From NCBI RefSeq assembly GCF_002295105.1, contig NZ_NSGH01000005.1, positions 1 through 64,000 on the forward strand: a stretch of DNA of 64,000 nt. Reading direction: 5' to 3'. Origin of the DNA: Salimicrobium humidisoli (GTDB lineage Bacteria > Bacillota > Bacilli > Bacillales > Halobacillaceae). A program made the position numbers and the translations under genes. The notes under the pieces are model-generated. The model saw only the letters and a list, made by a program, of their open reading frames with translations, did not search any database and was not told the DNA's origin. This document shows positions 1 through 9,836 of the stretch, piece after piece (position 1 is the stretch's first letter; the number at the start of each line of letters is the position of its first letter).

Positions 1-18
1 AGTTTTAGATTGAAACAT
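1..18 (-). CDS. start of a leftward gene, cut by the window edge
   Basis: An ATG reading leftward from position 18 gives MFQSKT before the window ends. It is preceded by AAAGGTGATT, a good ribosome binding site, and by a TATAAT box at 54-49 on the same strand. Six codons cannot identify the protein. In B. subtilis csbA lies next to uvrB in the same direction, but this gene is divergent from uvrB, so that comparison does not name it. Confidence 0.4.
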
Positions 19-48
19 CCAATCACCTTTCGTTGATAAGTTACAGCT

Positions 49-54
49 ATTATA
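49..54 (-). promoter_or_regulatory. -10 box of the leftward gene
   Basis: TATAAT on the minus strand lies 30 bases upstream of the leftward ATG, inside TTGTTATAATAG. I see no convincing -35 hexamer at 17 bases spacing, so only the -10 is claimed. Confidence 0.4.
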
Positions 55-78
55 ACAAATTAACGCGGTGATCTATTT

Positions 79-155
79 AAAAAACAGAAAAAAATAAAAG
101 CTGCCGAGACTTTCTCGACAGCCTGAGACGGCCCTTTAGGGTCGTCTGTTTTTTT
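79..155. terminator. double-hairpin, apparently bidirectional terminator
   Basis: Two stems stand side by side. The left stem (100-109 with 113-122) has an A-rich stretch at 79-99 on its left, which reads as a U-run for leftward transcripts. The right stem (126-134 with 139-147, TTTA loop) is followed by a T-run at 149-155 for rightward transcripts. The same architecture occurs at 36431-36492. Which transcripts it ends here is unclear, because no complete gene lies beside it. Confidence 0.6.
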
Positions 156-175
156 GTGCCGGGATTCCGTGAGGG

Positions 176-386
176 TTTTCGTTACGTTGGGAAGGGATTT
201 CCGCTTCCGAAGGTAACGATTATCCCGGAATCGTGACGTTCGCGGGCAAAAGTTCAGGACGAAGGGAAGGATTCTCATCTTTTCGTTACCTTCACCCGGC
301 GAAACGTTCTCCGAAGGTAACGATTCGGCACAATTTCCTTACCGGACAGGGCGCCTCTTCTTCACTCACGCCCTCCGGTAACGAAT
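176..386. repeat. intergenic palindromic array 1, four units
   Basis: Four units start at 176, 229, 280 and 332, so the spacing is 51-53 bp. Each has a left arm like CGTTACCTTC and a right arm like GAAGGTAACG around 20-30 variable bases. Unit 3 has perfect 10-bp arms (284-293 and 313-322). Unit 4 arms (335-345, 375-385) match at 10 of 11 positions. Unit 2 is degenerate. No open reading frame with a ribosome binding site is evident. The family recurs at 7757, 50977 and 61538. The last arm runs into the candidate LexA box of uvrB. Confidence 0.8.
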
Positions 387-417
387 GTTTGTTCGCAGGA
401 GGTTAGAATGATAAACT
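382..417 (+). promoter_or_regulatory. candidate uvrB promoter with LexA (DinR) box
   Basis: GAATGTTTGTTC at 383-394 differs at one base from the Gram-positive SOS core GAAC-N4-GTTC, and the flanks extend it to CGAA...TTCG. Its right half overlaps a possible -35 (TTGTTC, 389-394), followed after 17 bases by TAAACT (412-417). uvrB is a known LexA-repressed gene in B. subtilis. The promoter hexamers are weak, and the match is by eye. Confidence 0.5.
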
Positions 418-464
418 ATTGTGGTAAACTATAGAGGAAAAGATAAGAACGGAGGTTTTTCTTC

Positions 465-2444
465 GTGGAACATACATTTGAACTGCATTCGGATTTTTCC
501 CCGGAAGGTGATCAGCCGAAGGCGATCCAGGAACTGGTGGAAAGAATCAACAGTAATAAAAAACACCACACGCTCCTCGGTGCCACGGGTACCGGGAAGA
601 CGTTCACTATGTCAAACGTCATTCAGGAAGTGAAGAAGCCGACTCTCATTATCGCCCACAACAAGACGTTGGCCGGGCAGCTTTACAGCGAGTTCAAGGA
701 ATTTTTCCCGAACAATGCTGTCGAGTACTTCGTCAGTTACTACGACTATTACCAGCCGGAAGCTTACGTCCCCCAGACCGACACCTTCATCGAAAAAGAC
801 GCGAACATCAATGATGAAATAGATAAACTCAGGCACTCGGCGACATCTGCCCTGTTCGAACGGGACGATGTCATCATCGTATCCAGTGTCTCCTGTATCT
901 ATGGTCTCGGTTCCCCGGAAGAGTACAAAAGCATGGTACTCTCCCTCCGTATGGGTATGGAAAAAGACCGGGACGAACTGCTTCGGAATCTCGTCGACAT
1001 CCAGTATGCCCGCAATGATATTGATTTTCAGCGCGGTACTTTTCGTGTGCGCGGAGATTCCGTTGAGATCATTCCGGCTTCCAGAGAGGAACACGCGATC
1101 CGGGTCGAGTTTTTCGGAGACGAGATCGACCGGATCCGGGAAGTCGACGTACTCACCGGTGACGTAATCGGTGACCGGGAACACGTCGCTATTTTCCCGG
1201 CATCGCACTTCGTAACGAGAGAAGAGAAGATGAAAAAGGCTATTGAAAATATAGAAAAAGAACTGGAAGAACAGCTGAAGATTTTCCGCGAAGAAGATAA
1301 GCTTCTCGAGGCACAGCGTCTGGAGCAGCGGACGAATTACGACCTGGAGATGATGCGGGAGATGGGTTTCTGTTCGGGGATCGAGAACTACTCGAGACAT
1401 CTGACGTTCCGGGAAAAAGGAGCGACTCCGTATACACTGCTCGACTATTTCCCGGAGGATTCCCTCATTATGGTGGACGAGTCCCACGTGACTATCCCGC
1501 AGATACGCGGAATGTTCAACGGGGATAAAGCGAGAAAGCAGGTACTCGTCGATCACGGGTTCCGTCTGCCGTCCGCGCTTGATAACCGCCCGCTCATGTT
1601 CGAGGAGTTCGAAAAACACGTAAACGAAATCACTTATCTTTCGGCTACGCCGGGACCATACGAACTGGAACATACGGATAAAGTCACCGAACAGATTATC
1701 CGTCCTACCGGCCTGCTCGATCCGAAAATCGAGGTGCGGCCGATCCACGGACAGATCGACGATTTGATCGGAGAAGTCTACAAGCGGCAGGACAAAAACG
1801 AGCGGGTCCTCGTCACGACGCTTACGAAGAAAATGTCGGAGGATTTGACTGCCTATCTTAAAGAACTCGGCATTAAAGTGGCTTATCTGCACTCGGAGAT
1901 CAAGACGCTTGAGCGTATCGAGATCATCCGTGATCTGCGGCTCGGGAAATACGATGTTCTCGTAGGGATCAACCTGCTGCGGGAGGGGATTGACATACCC
2001 GAAGTCTCGCTCGTCACCATCCTTGATGCCGATAAGGAAGGGTTCCTCCGTTCCCAGCGCTCGCTCATCCAGACGATAGGACGGGCTGCGAGGAACGACG
2101 ATGGTACCGTTATTATGTATGCCGACAAAATCACCGATTCCATGCGGATCGCCATGGACGAAACGGAGCGGCGGCGTGAAAGACAGATCGCTTACAACGA
2201 AGAACACGGCATCACGCCGACGACGATCAATAAAGCGATCCGTGATGTCATTCAGGCTACGAGCGAGGCGGAAGAAGAGGAAAGTCCTCTATTCGATAAG
2301 AAACCGTCCGAAATGACGAAGCAGGAACGTCAGGAATTCATCGACAACATGGAAACAGAAATGAAGCAGGCAGCAAGGGACCTCGATTTCGAACGGGCCG
2401 CCGAGCTGCGGGACATACTGCTTGAACTAAAAGCGGGAGGATGA
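465..2444 (+). CDS. uvrB: UvrABC excision nuclease subunit B
   Basis: UvrB is the damage-verifying helicase-like subunit of cytoplasmic nucleotide excision repair. UvrA loads it, and it then recruits UvrC. The 659 residues match the usual family length. Walker A GATGTGKT lies at 39-46, and the Tyr-rich beta-hairpin used to clamp DNA ([13 protein letters not shown]) near 92-104. The DEAD-like box is DESH, and the C-terminal UVR motif that binds UvrC is near 626-655. Translation starts at GTG behind ACGGAGG. A candidate SOS box lies upstream, and uvrA follows after seven bases, so the two form an operon. Confidence 0.97.
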   Translation: MEHTFELHSDFSPEGDQPKAIQELVERINSNKKHHTLLGATGTGKTFTMSNVIQEVKKPTLIIAHNKTLAGQLYSEFKEFFPNNAVEYFVSYYDYYQPEAYVPQTDTFIEKDANINDEIDKLRHSATSALFERDDVIIVSSVSCIYGLGSPEEYKSMVLSLRMGMEKDRDELLRNLVDIQYARNDIDFQRGTFRVRGDSVEIIPASREEHAIRVEFFGDEIDRIREVDVLTGDVIGDREHVAIFPASHFVTREEKMKKAIENIEKELEEQLKIFREEDKLLEAQRLEQRTNYDLEMMREMGFCSGIENYSRHLTFREKGATPYTLLDYFPEDSLIMVDESHVTIPQIRGMFNGDKARKQVLVDHGFRLPSALDNRPLMFEEFEKHVNEITYLSATPGPYELEHTDKVTEQIIRPTGLLDPKIEVRPIHGQIDDLIGEVYKRQDKNERVLVTTLTKKMSEDLTAYLKELGIKVAYLHSEIKTLERIEIIRDLRLGKYDVLVGINLLREGIDIPEVSLVTILDADKEGFLRSQRSLIQTIGRAARNDDGTVIMYADKITDSMRIAMDETERRRERQIAYNEEHGITPTTINKAIRDVIQATSEAEEEESPLFDKKPSEMTKQERQEFIDNMETEMKQAARDLDFERAAELRDILLELKAGG

Positions 2445-2451
2445 CTTGCAC

Positions 2452-5313
2452 ATGCCAAGCAAATATATAAGCGTCAAAGGAGCAAGAGCACACAACTTAA
2501 AAGGTGTGGATATCGACATTCCGAAGAACAAGATGGTAGTGATGACCGGGCTGTCCGGCTCCGGTAAATCGTCTCTCGCGTTCGAAACGATTTATGCGGA
2601 AGGGCAGCGGCGCTACGTGGAATCATTGAGCGCTTATGCGAGACAGTTTCTCGGTCAGATGGACAAGCCGGATGTGGACTCGATCGAAGGACTGTCCCCG
2701 GCGATTTCCATCGACCAGAAGACGACGAGTAAAAATCCGCGGTCCACGGTCGGGACAGTGACGGAGATCTATGACTATCTCCGCCTGCTTTACGCCCGTA
2801 TCGGCCGACCGGTGTGTCCGAACCACGGCATAGAGATTGATTCCCAGACGATTCAGCAGATGGTCGATCAGCTCACCTCCTACGAGGAACGGACGAAGAT
2901 GCAGCTGCTCGCACCGATCGTATCCGGACGTAAGGGAGAGCATAAGAAGACGCTTGAGCGACTGCGTAAGGAAGGGTACGTGCGTCTCCGCATCGACGGG
3001 GAAATGAGAGAGGTCTCCGAAGATATCGAACTTGAAAAGAACAAAAAACACTCCATCGATGTTGTAGTGGACCGTGTAGTCGTAAAAGAAGGAGCGGAAG
3101 GACGGATCGCCGACTCTCTGGAAACGGCACTTGAACTCGGAGGCGGACACGTCACCGTCGACGTAGTCGGGCAGGAAGAAGTGAGTTTCAGTGAGCACCA
3201 TGCCTGTCCGATTTGCGGATTTTCCGTCAGTGAACTGGAACCGAGGAAATTTTCCTTCAACAGCCCGTTCGGGGCCTGTGACAGATGTGACGGTCTCGGC
3301 GTGCAGCTTGAAGTGGATATAGATCTCGTCATCCCGAACTGGGACCTTTCCCTGAATGAGGGTGCGGTTGCCGCCTGGCAGCCGACGAGCTCCCAGTACT
3401 ACCCGCAGCTCTTAAAAAGCGTATGCGCCCACTACGGAATCGATATGGGTATCCCGGTGAAAGATATTCCGAAACAGCAGCTGGAACGTCTCCTCTACGG
3501 AAGCGGGGAAGAGACGGTACATTTCCGCTACGAAAACGACTTCGGAAAAGTGCGGGATAACGATATATATTATGAAGGCATCATCCCGAACGTTTCGCGC
3601 CGCTACCGGGAGACTTCTTCCGACTTCATCCGCGAACAGATGGAAGAGTACATGGCGCAGAAACCGTGTCCGAAATGTAACGGCTACCGCCTCGGCAGGG
3701 AAGCCCTTTCCGTTAAAGTGAACGGCAAGCATATCGGTCAGGTGACGGATTTCTCCGTAACGGAAGCGAACAGTTTCTTTACGGATGTGCCGCTCACCGA
3801 AAAAGAAAGAACGATCGCCAACATGATTTTGAAAGAAATCAGTGAACGGTTGAGCTTCCTCGCAAACGTCGGTCTCGACTACCTGACGCTGTCCCGCTCC
3901 GCCGGTACACTTTCAGGCGGCGAGGCGCAGCGGATACGGCTGGCCACTCAGATTGGTTCGGCGCTGACGGGCGTACTGTACGTTCTCGATGAACCTTCCA
4001 TCGGTCTGCACCAGCGGGACAACAACCGTCTGATCCAGACGCTGAAGCGGATGCGCGATCTCGATAACACGCTCATAGTGGTCGAACACGATGAAGATAC
4101 GATGCTTGAAGCAGACTATATTGTCGATATCGGACCAGGGGCCGGAGAGAACGGCGGACAGATCGTCGCCATGGGTACGCCGAAACAGGTGATGAGGAGC
4201 AAGAAATCGCTGACCGGGCAGTACCTTGCCGGTAACCGGTTCATCCCCCTTCCGCTGAAACGGAGGAAACCGGACGGCCGGACCCTCAAAGTGAAAGAGG
4301 CGGAAGAAAACAACCTGAAGAAAGTGGACGCCGAAGTGCCGCTCGGGGTTTTCACCGCAGTGACGGGCGTATCCGGTTCCGGAAAAAGTACGCTTATCAA
4401 CGACATACTGTACAAGTCGCTGTCCATGAAGCTTCATAACGGAAAACAGAAGCCCGGAGCGCACGGAACGATAGAAGGGATCGATCAGCTGGAGAAAGTG
4501 ATTGAGATCAACCAGGCCCCGATTGGCCGGACGCCGAGGTCCAACCCGGCGACGTACACGGGAGTCTTCGATAACATCCGTGATATTTTCGCCGATACGA
4601 ACGAAGCGAAAATCCGCGGGTACAAAAAAGGAAGATTCAGTTTCAACGTAAAAGGCGGCCGCTGCGAAGCCTGTCGCGGAGACGGTATCATCAAAATCGA
4701 AATGCATTTTCTTCCGGACGTATACGTACCGTGTGAAGTGTGCGATGGAAAACGTTATAATAGAGAGACACTGGAAGTGAAATACAAAGGGAAAAATATA
4801 GCGGATGTGCTGGAGATGACGATCAGTGAAGCGCTGGACTTTTTCTCCAACCTTCCGAAAATCAAGCGGAAACTGCAGACAGTGGAAGACGTGGGTCTCG
4901 GGTACGTAAGGCTCGGACAGCCCGCGACGACTCTCTCCGGCGGGGAAGCCCAGCGCGTGAAGCTGGCGAGTGAACTGCACCGGCGCTCCACCGGGAAGTC
5001 GTTCTACATTCTGGACGAGCCGACGACCGGTCTGCACGTCGATGACATATCAAGACTTCTGCAGGTCATCCAGCGGCTCGTAGACAATGGTGATTCGGTA
5101 GTGATCATCGAGCATAATCTCGATGTGATCAAGGAAGCGGATCATATCATCGATCTTGGCCCGGAAGGCGGAGACGGAGGCGGAAAAATCATCGCCACCG
5201 GTACGCCGGAAGCAGTGGCGGAAGAACCCGCTTCCTATACCGGCAAGTTTTTGAAACCGATTCTTGAAAGGGATCGTAAACGTATGGAAGAACGTATGCA
5301 ACAGGGAGGCTGA
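2452..5313 (+). CDS. uvrA: UvrABC excision nuclease subunit A
   Basis: UvrA is the ABC-type dimeric ATPase that finds bulky DNA lesions and hands them to UvrB. It has two nucleotide-binding modules: Walker A GLSGSGKS near residues 31-38 and GVSGSGKS near 640, each with an LSGGEAQR signature. Zinc-binding Cys pairs include CPICGF and CEACRGDG. I chose ATG at 2452 ([15 protein letters not shown]), eleven bases after GGGAGG. An in-frame TTG at 2446 would add two residues. The 953 residues agree with the family. yojF starts four bases after the stop. Confidence 0.97.
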   Translation: MPSKYISVKGARAHNLKGVDIDIPKNKMVVMTGLSGSGKSSLAFETIYAEGQRRYVESLSAYARQFLGQMDKPDVDSIEGLSPAISIDQKTTSKNPRSTVGTVTEIYDYLRLLYARIGRPVCPNHGIEIDSQTIQQMVDQLTSYEERTKMQLLAPIVSGRKGEHKKTLERLRKEGYVRLRIDGEMREVSEDIELEKNKKHSIDVVVDRVVVKEGAEGRIADSLETALELGGGHVTVDVVGQEEVSFSEHHACPICGFSVSELEPRKFSFNSPFGACDRCDGLGVQLEVDIDLVIPNWDLSLNEGAVAAWQPTSSQYYPQLLKSVCAHYGIDMGIPVKDIPKQQLERLLYGSGEETVHFRYENDFGKVRDNDIYYEGIIPNVSRRYRETSSDFIREQMEEYMAQKPCPKCNGYRLGREALSVKVNGKHIGQVTDFSVTEANSFFTDVPLTEKERTIANMILKEISERLSFLANVGLDYLTLSRSAGTLSGGEAQRIRLATQIGSALTGVLYVLDEPSIGLHQRDNNRLIQTLKRMRDLDNTLIVVEHDEDTMLEADYIVDIGPGAGENGGQIVAMGTPKQVMRSKKSLTGQYLAGNRFIPLPLKRRKPDGRTLKVKEAEENNLKKVDAEVPLGVFTAVTGVSGSGKSTLINDILYKSLSMKLHNGKQKPGAHGTIEGIDQLEKVIEINQAPIGRTPRSNPATYTGVFDNIRDIFADTNEAKIRGYKKGRFSFNVKGGRCEACRGDGIIKIEMHFLPDVYVPCEVCDGKRYNRETLEVKYKGKNIADVLEMTISEALDFFSNLPKIKRKLQTVEDVGLGYVRLGQPATTLSGGEAQRVKLASELHRRSTGKSFYILDEPTTGLHVDDISRLLQVIQRLVDNGDSVVIIEHNLDVIKEADHIIDLGPEGGDGGGKIIATGTPEAVAEEPASYTGKFLKPILERDRKRMEERMQQGG

Positions 5314-5317
5314 TGAC

Positions 5318-5689
5318 ATGGAACCGATTGTAAAGGAAGAAGCACAGAAAGAAATTGACAGATTCGCCGGGACACCGGTGTATGTACATCTGGAAACGAC
5401 GAACGGGGCGTATGCGAGTCACTTTAACGCAAAGGCACACAACGTCGGTGCCTTCATCCGCAATGCGAACGTTACGTATGAACACGGAAAGATAATCAGC
5501 ACCGGCGGCGGCTACCGCGTCGGGCTGAAGCTTGAACTCGGCTGGGTATACGCCGAGGGACTCACGGATTACGAAGTGGATGAACAGAACCGGCTGCTTA
5601 TGGCCGGACATGACGAACAGGGACGGCTCATGGTAGCCCTTGAAATCAGCGAAACGCCGTTTGCCCACGAGGCTGATCACCATGAGTAA
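5318..5689 (+). CDS. yojF: YojF family protein (DUF1806), bacillithiol-linked
   Basis: This 123-residue soluble protein matches the B. subtilis YojF family by overall sequence (ETTNGAYASHFNAKAHNVGAF; GGGYRVGLKLE). Its biochemical role is not established. In B. subtilis yojF also lies directly before yojG (bshB2), and here the genes overlap by eight bases, ATGAGTAA. I chose the ATG at 5318 behind GGGAGGCTG. Upstream in-frame codons run inside uvrA without a ribosome binding site. The link to uvrBA differs from B. subtilis, where yojFG is elsewhere. Confidence 0.85.
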   Translation: MEPIVKEEAQKEIDRFAGTPVYVHLETTNGAYASHFNAKAHNVGAFIRNANVTYEHGKIISTGGGYRVGLKLELGWVYAEGLTDYEVDEQNRLLMAGHDEQGRLMVALEISETPFAHEADHHE

Positions 5690-6320
5690 ACGGGTCATCG
5701 TCATTTTTCCCCACCCCGATGATGAAACGTTCGGTGCCGGCGGGACGATAGCTTCTCTCGTGGAGGAAGGGGCACACGTCACGTACTGGTGCGGAACGCT
5801 CGGGGAAATGGGACGTAACATGGGGAATCCGGTGTTCGCCAACCGTGAAACGTTGTCCTCCCACAGGAAGAGAGAGCTCGAGGAAGCGGTGTCGGTGCTT
5901 GGTATTGACGTCGTCCACCTCGGCTACAGGGATAAGACGATCGAATTTGAACCGCTGGAGGAAATGGTGACGCATCTCCGGACGAAACTTGAAGAAGAGA
6001 GGCCGGACCTCGTTCTGACCCATTATCCGGGATATGCGGTCCATCCGGATCACGATGCTCTCGGACGGGCGGCGGTGGAAGCGGTGAAAGAAATGGAAGA
6101 GCCGCCGGAACTATGGCTGCACGCCATCTCGAACGATTCGGAGAAAGACCTCGGGGAGCCGGCCATCACCCGGGACATCAGCGACTACTGGGATACGAAA
6201 TGGAAAGCGATCCGTACGCACCTTTCCCAGGCGGACGGGATGGTCGATCTGTTGAACAGGGAAGACCAGCTCGAACGGATGAAAACAGAACGTTTTTACA
6301 CGGGAGATCAGCTCCGGTGA
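5682..6320 (+). CDS. bshB2: bacillithiol biosynthesis deacetylase BshB2
   Basis: This is a PIG-L/LmbE-type zinc deacetylase that removes acetate from N-acetylglucosaminyl-malate, the second step of bacillithiol synthesis. The zinc motif HPDDE is near residues 10-14, and the distal histidine lies in HPDHDALGRAA. The 212-residue length is typical. The ATG at 5682 overlaps the yojF stop, indicating translational coupling. Bacillithiol is the main low-molecular-weight thiol of Firmicutes, so this supports the taxonomic assignment. BshB1 is a close paralogue, but the YojF partner favours BshB2. Confidence 0.9.
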   Translation: MSKRVIVIFPHPDDETFGAGGTIASLVEEGAHVTYWCGTLGEMGRNMGNPVFANRETLSSHRKRELEEAVSVLGIDVVHLGYRDKTIEFEPLEEMVTHLRTKLEEERPDLVLTHYPGYAVHPDHDALGRAAVEAVKEMEEPPELWLHAISNDSEKDLGEPAITRDISDYWDTKWKAIRTHLSQADGMVDLLNREDQLERMKTERFYTGDQLR

Positions 6321-6348
6321 TACCCGGTTCCGAAAAGGAGGAGTAGAG

Positions 6349-7338
6349 ATGTCAGAAGAACGGATGAAAATACTTAAGATGATCGAACAGGGGGACATCA
6401 GTGCAGAGGAAGGAGCCAGACTTCTGGAATCCGTGAACGAGCCTGATAAAACCTATACGTGGAAAAGTTTTCTCGGCGACGCCGTGGATCGTGTCAAAAA
6501 AGGCGATTTCGATTTAAGCTTCGGCAATACGATCGATTTCGGGGAATCGACGGAAGTGGACGCCACCTCGTTTGAAGATATGGACATTCATATCAACAAC
6601 GGTTCCGTCCGGATCCTAACGCACGAAAAAGAGACAGTGAAAGCGGAATACGAAGTGAAGATGTACCAGAGTTCTTCCGAGGAAGAGGCGAAGCAGCGTT
6701 TCCGGGAGGAAGTGCGTCTGGATACGTCCGCCGATCTGCTCCGGCTGTCGAGCCCTTCGAATAAAATCAAAGTATCCGCGACGCTGTATGTCCCGGCCCG
6801 TGCTTACGCTTTCGTGAAGACGAAAGTATTCAATGGCCGGGTCGATCTTTCGGCTCTGCGTGCGGACCAGGTGGAGACGAAAACGACCAACGGAGCCGTT
6901 ACGCTGTCGGAAGTTCACGGGGAGAAAGCAAACGTGGAGACAGGCAACGGAAGCGTCGACTTTCAGAACTGTTCCTTTTCCCGGTGTGATGCCAGAACGG
7001 TTAACGGAAAAGTGACCGCCAGCGGTTCTTTCGTCAAGCTCGATCTGTCGACGGTCTCCGGCAGCATCAACGTCTCCGGGCAGGATCACCGGGCCGAACG
7101 CGGATTCTTCAAGACGTCCACCGGCTCGATCAATGTGCAGCTTCCGGAGGAGAAGCGTATCGAAGGGAATCTGTCTTCTGCTTTCGGCAAGTTGAGCTGC
7201 AAACTGGATAACTACAAACTGTTGTCCGATAAAAACGACTGGCTGACGAAAGAACTTAAATTTACGGCAAGAGAAGATTACGAGATGGTGTATTACGTGG
7301 ACGCCGACGTAAAGTCCGGCGCCATAACTGTGTACTAA
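6349..7338 (+). CDS. yvlB: DUF4097 beta-strand repeat protein YvlB
   Basis: The 329-residue protein starts with a short helical segment (KMIEQGDISAEEGARLLESV, residues 8-27) of the kind found at the N-terminus of YvlB-like proteins. A long DUF4097 beta-solenoid follows, with repeated phrases such as TTNGAVTLSEV, TGNGSVDFQ and TVNGKVTASG. No signal peptide or membrane span is visible. It is followed after 16 bases by yvlD, as in B. subtilis, where the yvl genes belong to an envelope-stress group. The exact function is unknown. ATG at 6349 follows AAAAGGAGGAG. Confidence 0.88.
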   Translation: MSEERMKILKMIEQGDISAEEGARLLESVNEPDKTYTWKSFLGDAVDRVKKGDFDLSFGNTIDFGESTEVDATSFEDMDIHINNGSVRILTHEKETVKAEYEVKMYQSSSEEEAKQRFREEVRLDTSADLLRLSSPSNKIKVSATLYVPARAYAFVKTKVFNGRVDLSALRADQVETKTTNGAVTLSEVHGEKANVETGNGSVDFQNCSFSRCDARTVNGKVTASGSFVKLDLSTVSGSINVSGQDHRAERGFFKTSTGSINVQLPEEKRIEGNLSSAFGKLSCKLDNYKLLSDKNDWLTKELKFTAREDYEMVYYVDADVKSGAITVY

Positions 7339-7354
7339 AAAGAAAGGAGGAGAG

Positions 7355-7705
7355 ATGATGAAGAATGCATTACTGCACGTAATCGTAAACGCAGTCGCTC
7401 TGCTCGTCGTGAGTGTACTGTTTGATTCGATTCAGGTCGACGGGTTTACGGGAGCCCTCTTTGCGGCTCTTATCCTTTCGATTCTGAACGCCATCATCCG
7501 GCCGATACTCGTCGTGCTGACGCTGCCGATTACCGTGCTCTCACTCGGTCTCTTCCTGTTCGTCATCAACGCTATTACGCTCCTGCTCACAGATGCCCTT
7601 CTCGGAGGACTGTTCGAGATCGGAAGTTTCGGCGTCGCCATTCTGGCAGCCGTCCTTATCTCCATTGTGAACCTGGTGCTTAATAAATTGATACAGGATC
7701 TGTAA
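7355..7705 (+). CDS. yvlD: four-helix membrane protein YvlD, phage-holin-like family
   Basis: The 116-residue, almost wholly hydrophobic protein has about four transmembrane helices, at roughly residues 5-22, 28-50, 55-80 and 85-112. It belongs to the family often labelled phage holin family 4, although it is a normal chromosomal gene. It is the last gene of the uvrB-uvrA-yojF-bshB2-yvlB-yvlD run and is closed by a strong terminator. Two adjacent ATGs (7355 and 7358) could start it, and GAAAGGAGG suits either. Confidence 0.85.
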   Translation: MMKNALLHVIVNAVALLVVSVLFDSIQVDGFTGALFAALILSILNAIIRPILVVLTLPITVLSLGLFLFVINAITLLLTDALLGGLFEIGSFGVAILAAVLISIVNLVLNKLIQDL

Positions 7706-7712
7706 TGATAAG

Positions 7713-7745
7713 CCTTCTCCGCGCGCTGCGGAGGAGGTTTTTTTA
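7713..7745 (+). terminator. terminator after yvlD
   Basis: CCTTCTCCGC (7713-7722) pairs with GCGGAGGAGG (7728-7737) with one wobble or mismatch, followed by eight T residues. Confidence 0.85.
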
Positions 7746-7756
7746 GTTTGGAGAGA

Positions 7757-7907
7757 GTTTCGTGACCTTCAGGCTGATAATCCGTGTCTGAAAGTAACGA
7801 AACAGGGGGAATCGTGCCCTTCAGCAGGAAAATGTACGGCCGAAGGGAACGATAACGCCGGAAAGGTTACGTTCAGCCGGAATACAGAGCGGTGAAGGTA
7901 ACGAAAA
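7757..7907. repeat. intergenic palindromic array 2, three units
   Basis: Units start at 7757, 7810 and 7862. Unit 1 has 16-bp arms (7757-7772, 7788-7803) matching at 14 positions. Unit 2 uses the GAAGGGAACG form, and its 12-bp arms (7811-7822, 7842-7853) match at 11. Unit 3 arms (7866-7875, 7893-7902) match at 9 of 10. The array fills most of the space between the yvlD terminator and hprK. A remnant may continue to about 7930. No coding potential is evident. Confidence 0.8.
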
Positions 7908-7979
7908 GGAAACAGGTCGTTCACGAAAAGTACAAACCGGCCGATGAACATCATCTTCCGCTTTTCTGCCCAGTCATGC

Positions 7980-7985
7980 TACAAT
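7980..7985 (+). promoter_or_regulatory. -10 box of the hprK operon
   Basis: TACAAT lies 36 bases before the hprK start. No strong -35 is visible at the proper distance. Confidence 0.4.
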
Positions 7986-8020
7986 GAAAAGCAGCGATAA
8001 TTGATCTAGGGGGCGATAGC

Positions 8021-8980
8021 GTGGCGAAGGTAATAACCCAGGAGCTGTTGGACAGATTTGAGTTAGAGTTACTGACCGGGGACTCGGGAGTACACAGAGA
8101 AATACATACGAGCGATATTTCAAGACCGGGCGTGGAGATGACAGGATATTTTAAATTTTATCCGAAAGAGCGTCTGCAGGTACTCGGAAAAACGGAAGTT
8201 TCCTATTTGAACGAGCTCACGCAGGAACAGCTGAGGGAACGGATGGATAATCTTTGCACCGATGTGACACCGGGCATCGTCGTTACGCGCGGACTCGACG
8301 TCCCGCAGGAACTTGTCGATGCTGCCGAAGCAGGCGGAGTGCCATTGATGAGCTCCCCTTACAAAACGACGCGGGTCATAAGCAGACTGACGAATTTTCT
8401 TGAGACGAAGTTCGCTCCGTTTACGGCTATCCACGGCGTGCTCGTCGATCTGTACGGAATCGGCGTGCTCATTACAGGGAACAGCGGAGTCGGGAAGAGT
8501 GAAACTGCTCTTGAACTCGTCAAACGCGGGCACCGGCTTGTTGCGGATGACAGCGTGGAAATCAGACAGGAAGATTACGATACGCTGATCGGGAACAGTC
8601 CGCCTCTCATCGAACATCTGCTTGAAATACGCGGCCTCGGGATCATCAACGTTATGACTCTGTTCGGTGCGGGCTCGGTACGGAGTCACAAGCGGATTAC
8701 GATGGTCATCAACCTGGAACTGTGGAACGAAGAGAAACAGTACGACCGCGTCGGACTCGATGAGGAAACGATGCGCATCATGGATGTTGAACTTCCGAAG
8801 TCGACGATCCCCGTCCGCCCGGGGCGTAATCTGGCCGTCATCATCGAAGTGGCCGCCATGAACCTACGGCTGAAGCGCATGGGAATCAACGCTGCGGAGG
8901 AATTTTCCGAGCGGCTGACAAACGTTATAGAAACCGGGGAAGACCAGCCGCCTTCCCCCGAAGACCGTTCCGAAGATTAA
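8021..8980 (+). CDS. hprK: HPr kinase/phosphorylase
   Basis: HprK phosphorylates HPr and Crh on Ser46 when fructose-1,6-bisphosphate is high, and dephosphorylates them when phosphate is high. It is the sensor of CcpA-mediated catabolite repression. The Walker A motif GNSGVGKSE lies near residues 154-162. The family signature region [10 protein letters not shown] follows near 203-212. The 319 residues are normal. Start is GTG behind AGGGGGC. Both of its substrates, ptsH (38394) and crh (26402), also lie in this window. Confidence 0.96.
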   Translation: MAKVITQELLDRFELELLTGDSGVHREIHTSDISRPGVEMTGYFKFYPKERLQVLGKTEVSYLNELTQEQLRERMDNLCTDVTPGIVVTRGLDVPQELVDAAEAGGVPLMSSPYKTTRVISRLTNFLETKFAPFTAIHGVLVDLYGIGVLITGNSGVGKSETALELVKRGHRLVADDSVEIRQEDYDTLIGNSPPLIEHLLEIRGLGIINVMTLFGAGSVRSHKRITMVINLELWNEEKQYDRVGLDEETMRIMDVELPKSTIPVRPGRNLAVIIEVAAMNLRLKRMGINAAEEFSERLTNVIETGEDQPPSPEDRSED

Positions 8981-8992
8981 GGAGGAAGAAGT

Positions 8993-9829
8993 ATGACTTG
9001 TACGACAGACCCTCTCGACCCCATATTTCTGGAGCTGGGAGTACTTAATATTTACTGGTACGGGCTGATTATAGCGACCGGGGCCCTGCTTGGACTGTGG
9101 CTTGCGACTTATGAGTCGGAACGGCTCGGTCTAAAGAAAGATTATATGGTGGATCTTTTGATTTATGCGATTCCGATCGCGATTCTCTCCGCCCGTATTT
9201 ATTACGTTATTTTTGAGTGGGAGCGGTATGCCGGCGAGCCGTTCTGGAAAGTTTTCGCCGTGTGGGAAGGCGGTATCGCCATCCACGGAGCGCTGATCGG
9301 TTCGGTACTGACGGCTATCGTGTATACGAAAGTGCGTAAATTATCGTTCTGGATGATGGCGGATATCGCTGCACCGAGTCTGATACTCGGTCAGGCCATC
9401 GGCCGGTGGGGGAACTTCATGAACCAGGAAGCGCACGGCGGCCCGGTCTCCGAAAGTTTTTATCAGAACGTCATGCAGTATCTTCCCGGTTTCATCAATC
9501 AGCAGATGTGCATCGACGGCACGTTGTATCACCCGACATTTCTGTATGAATCCTTATGGAATATTACGGGTTTCGTACTGCTTCTCCTTCTCGCAAGGAA
9601 AGTGAATCCCCGCCGCGGGGAAGTATTCTTAAGTTACGTCATCTGGTATTCGTTCGGCCGCTTCTTCATTGAAGCGATGCGGACGGACAGTCTGTATATC
9701 GTCGGCCAGCTGCGCACGGCCCAGGTCATCTCCATCGTCCTGATCATCGGTGCGATACTTGTGATCTGGTACAGACGCAGAACGAAACAGGCGGACCGGC
9801 ATTATAACGGAAAAAAAGTGAGACAGTGA
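8993..9829 (+). CDS. lgt: prolipoprotein diacylglyceryl transferase
   Basis: Lgt is an integral membrane enzyme that transfers diacylglycerol from phosphatidylglycerol to the lipobox cysteine of pre-lipoproteins. The 278-residue protein has about seven membrane spans. It carries the Lgt signature [14 protein letters not shown] near residues 136-149 and the HGALIG segment near 102-107. ATG at 8993 follows AAGGAGGAAG, twelve bases after hprK, so it is part of the hprK operon as in B. subtilis. Confidence 0.96.
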   Translation: MTCTTDPLDPIFLELGVLNIYWYGLIIATGALLGLWLATYESERLGLKKDYMVDLLIYAIPIAILSARIYYVIFEWERYAGEPFWKVFAVWEGGIAIHGALIGSVLTAIVYTKVRKLSFWMMADIAAPSLILGQAIGRWGNFMNQEAHGGPVSESFYQNVMQYLPGFINQQMCIDGTLYHPTFLYESLWNITGFVLLLLLARKVNPRRGEVFLSYVIWYSFGRFFIEAMRTDSLYIVGQLRTAQVISIVLIIGAILVIWYRRRTKQADRHYNGKKVRQ

Positions 9830-9836
9830 GGCGATA

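Noticed and set aside
60-278. A 72-codon minus-strand frame over the first repeat array
   Set aside because: It covers hairpins and repeat units, has no ribosome binding site, and its sequence follows the repeats.
176-386. CRISPR array
   Set aside because: Units have a regular 52-bp period, but the conserved parts are diverged inverted arms in alternating orientation. There is no constant repeat with unique spacers and no cas gene.
612-2207. A 531-codon minus-strand open frame
   Set aside because: It lies entirely opposite uvrB, without start signals or recognisable domains.
7355-7705. Prophage remnant suggested by the phage-holin family name of YvlD
   Set aside because: It is a conserved Bacillus chromosomal gene in its usual operon, with no phage genes around it.
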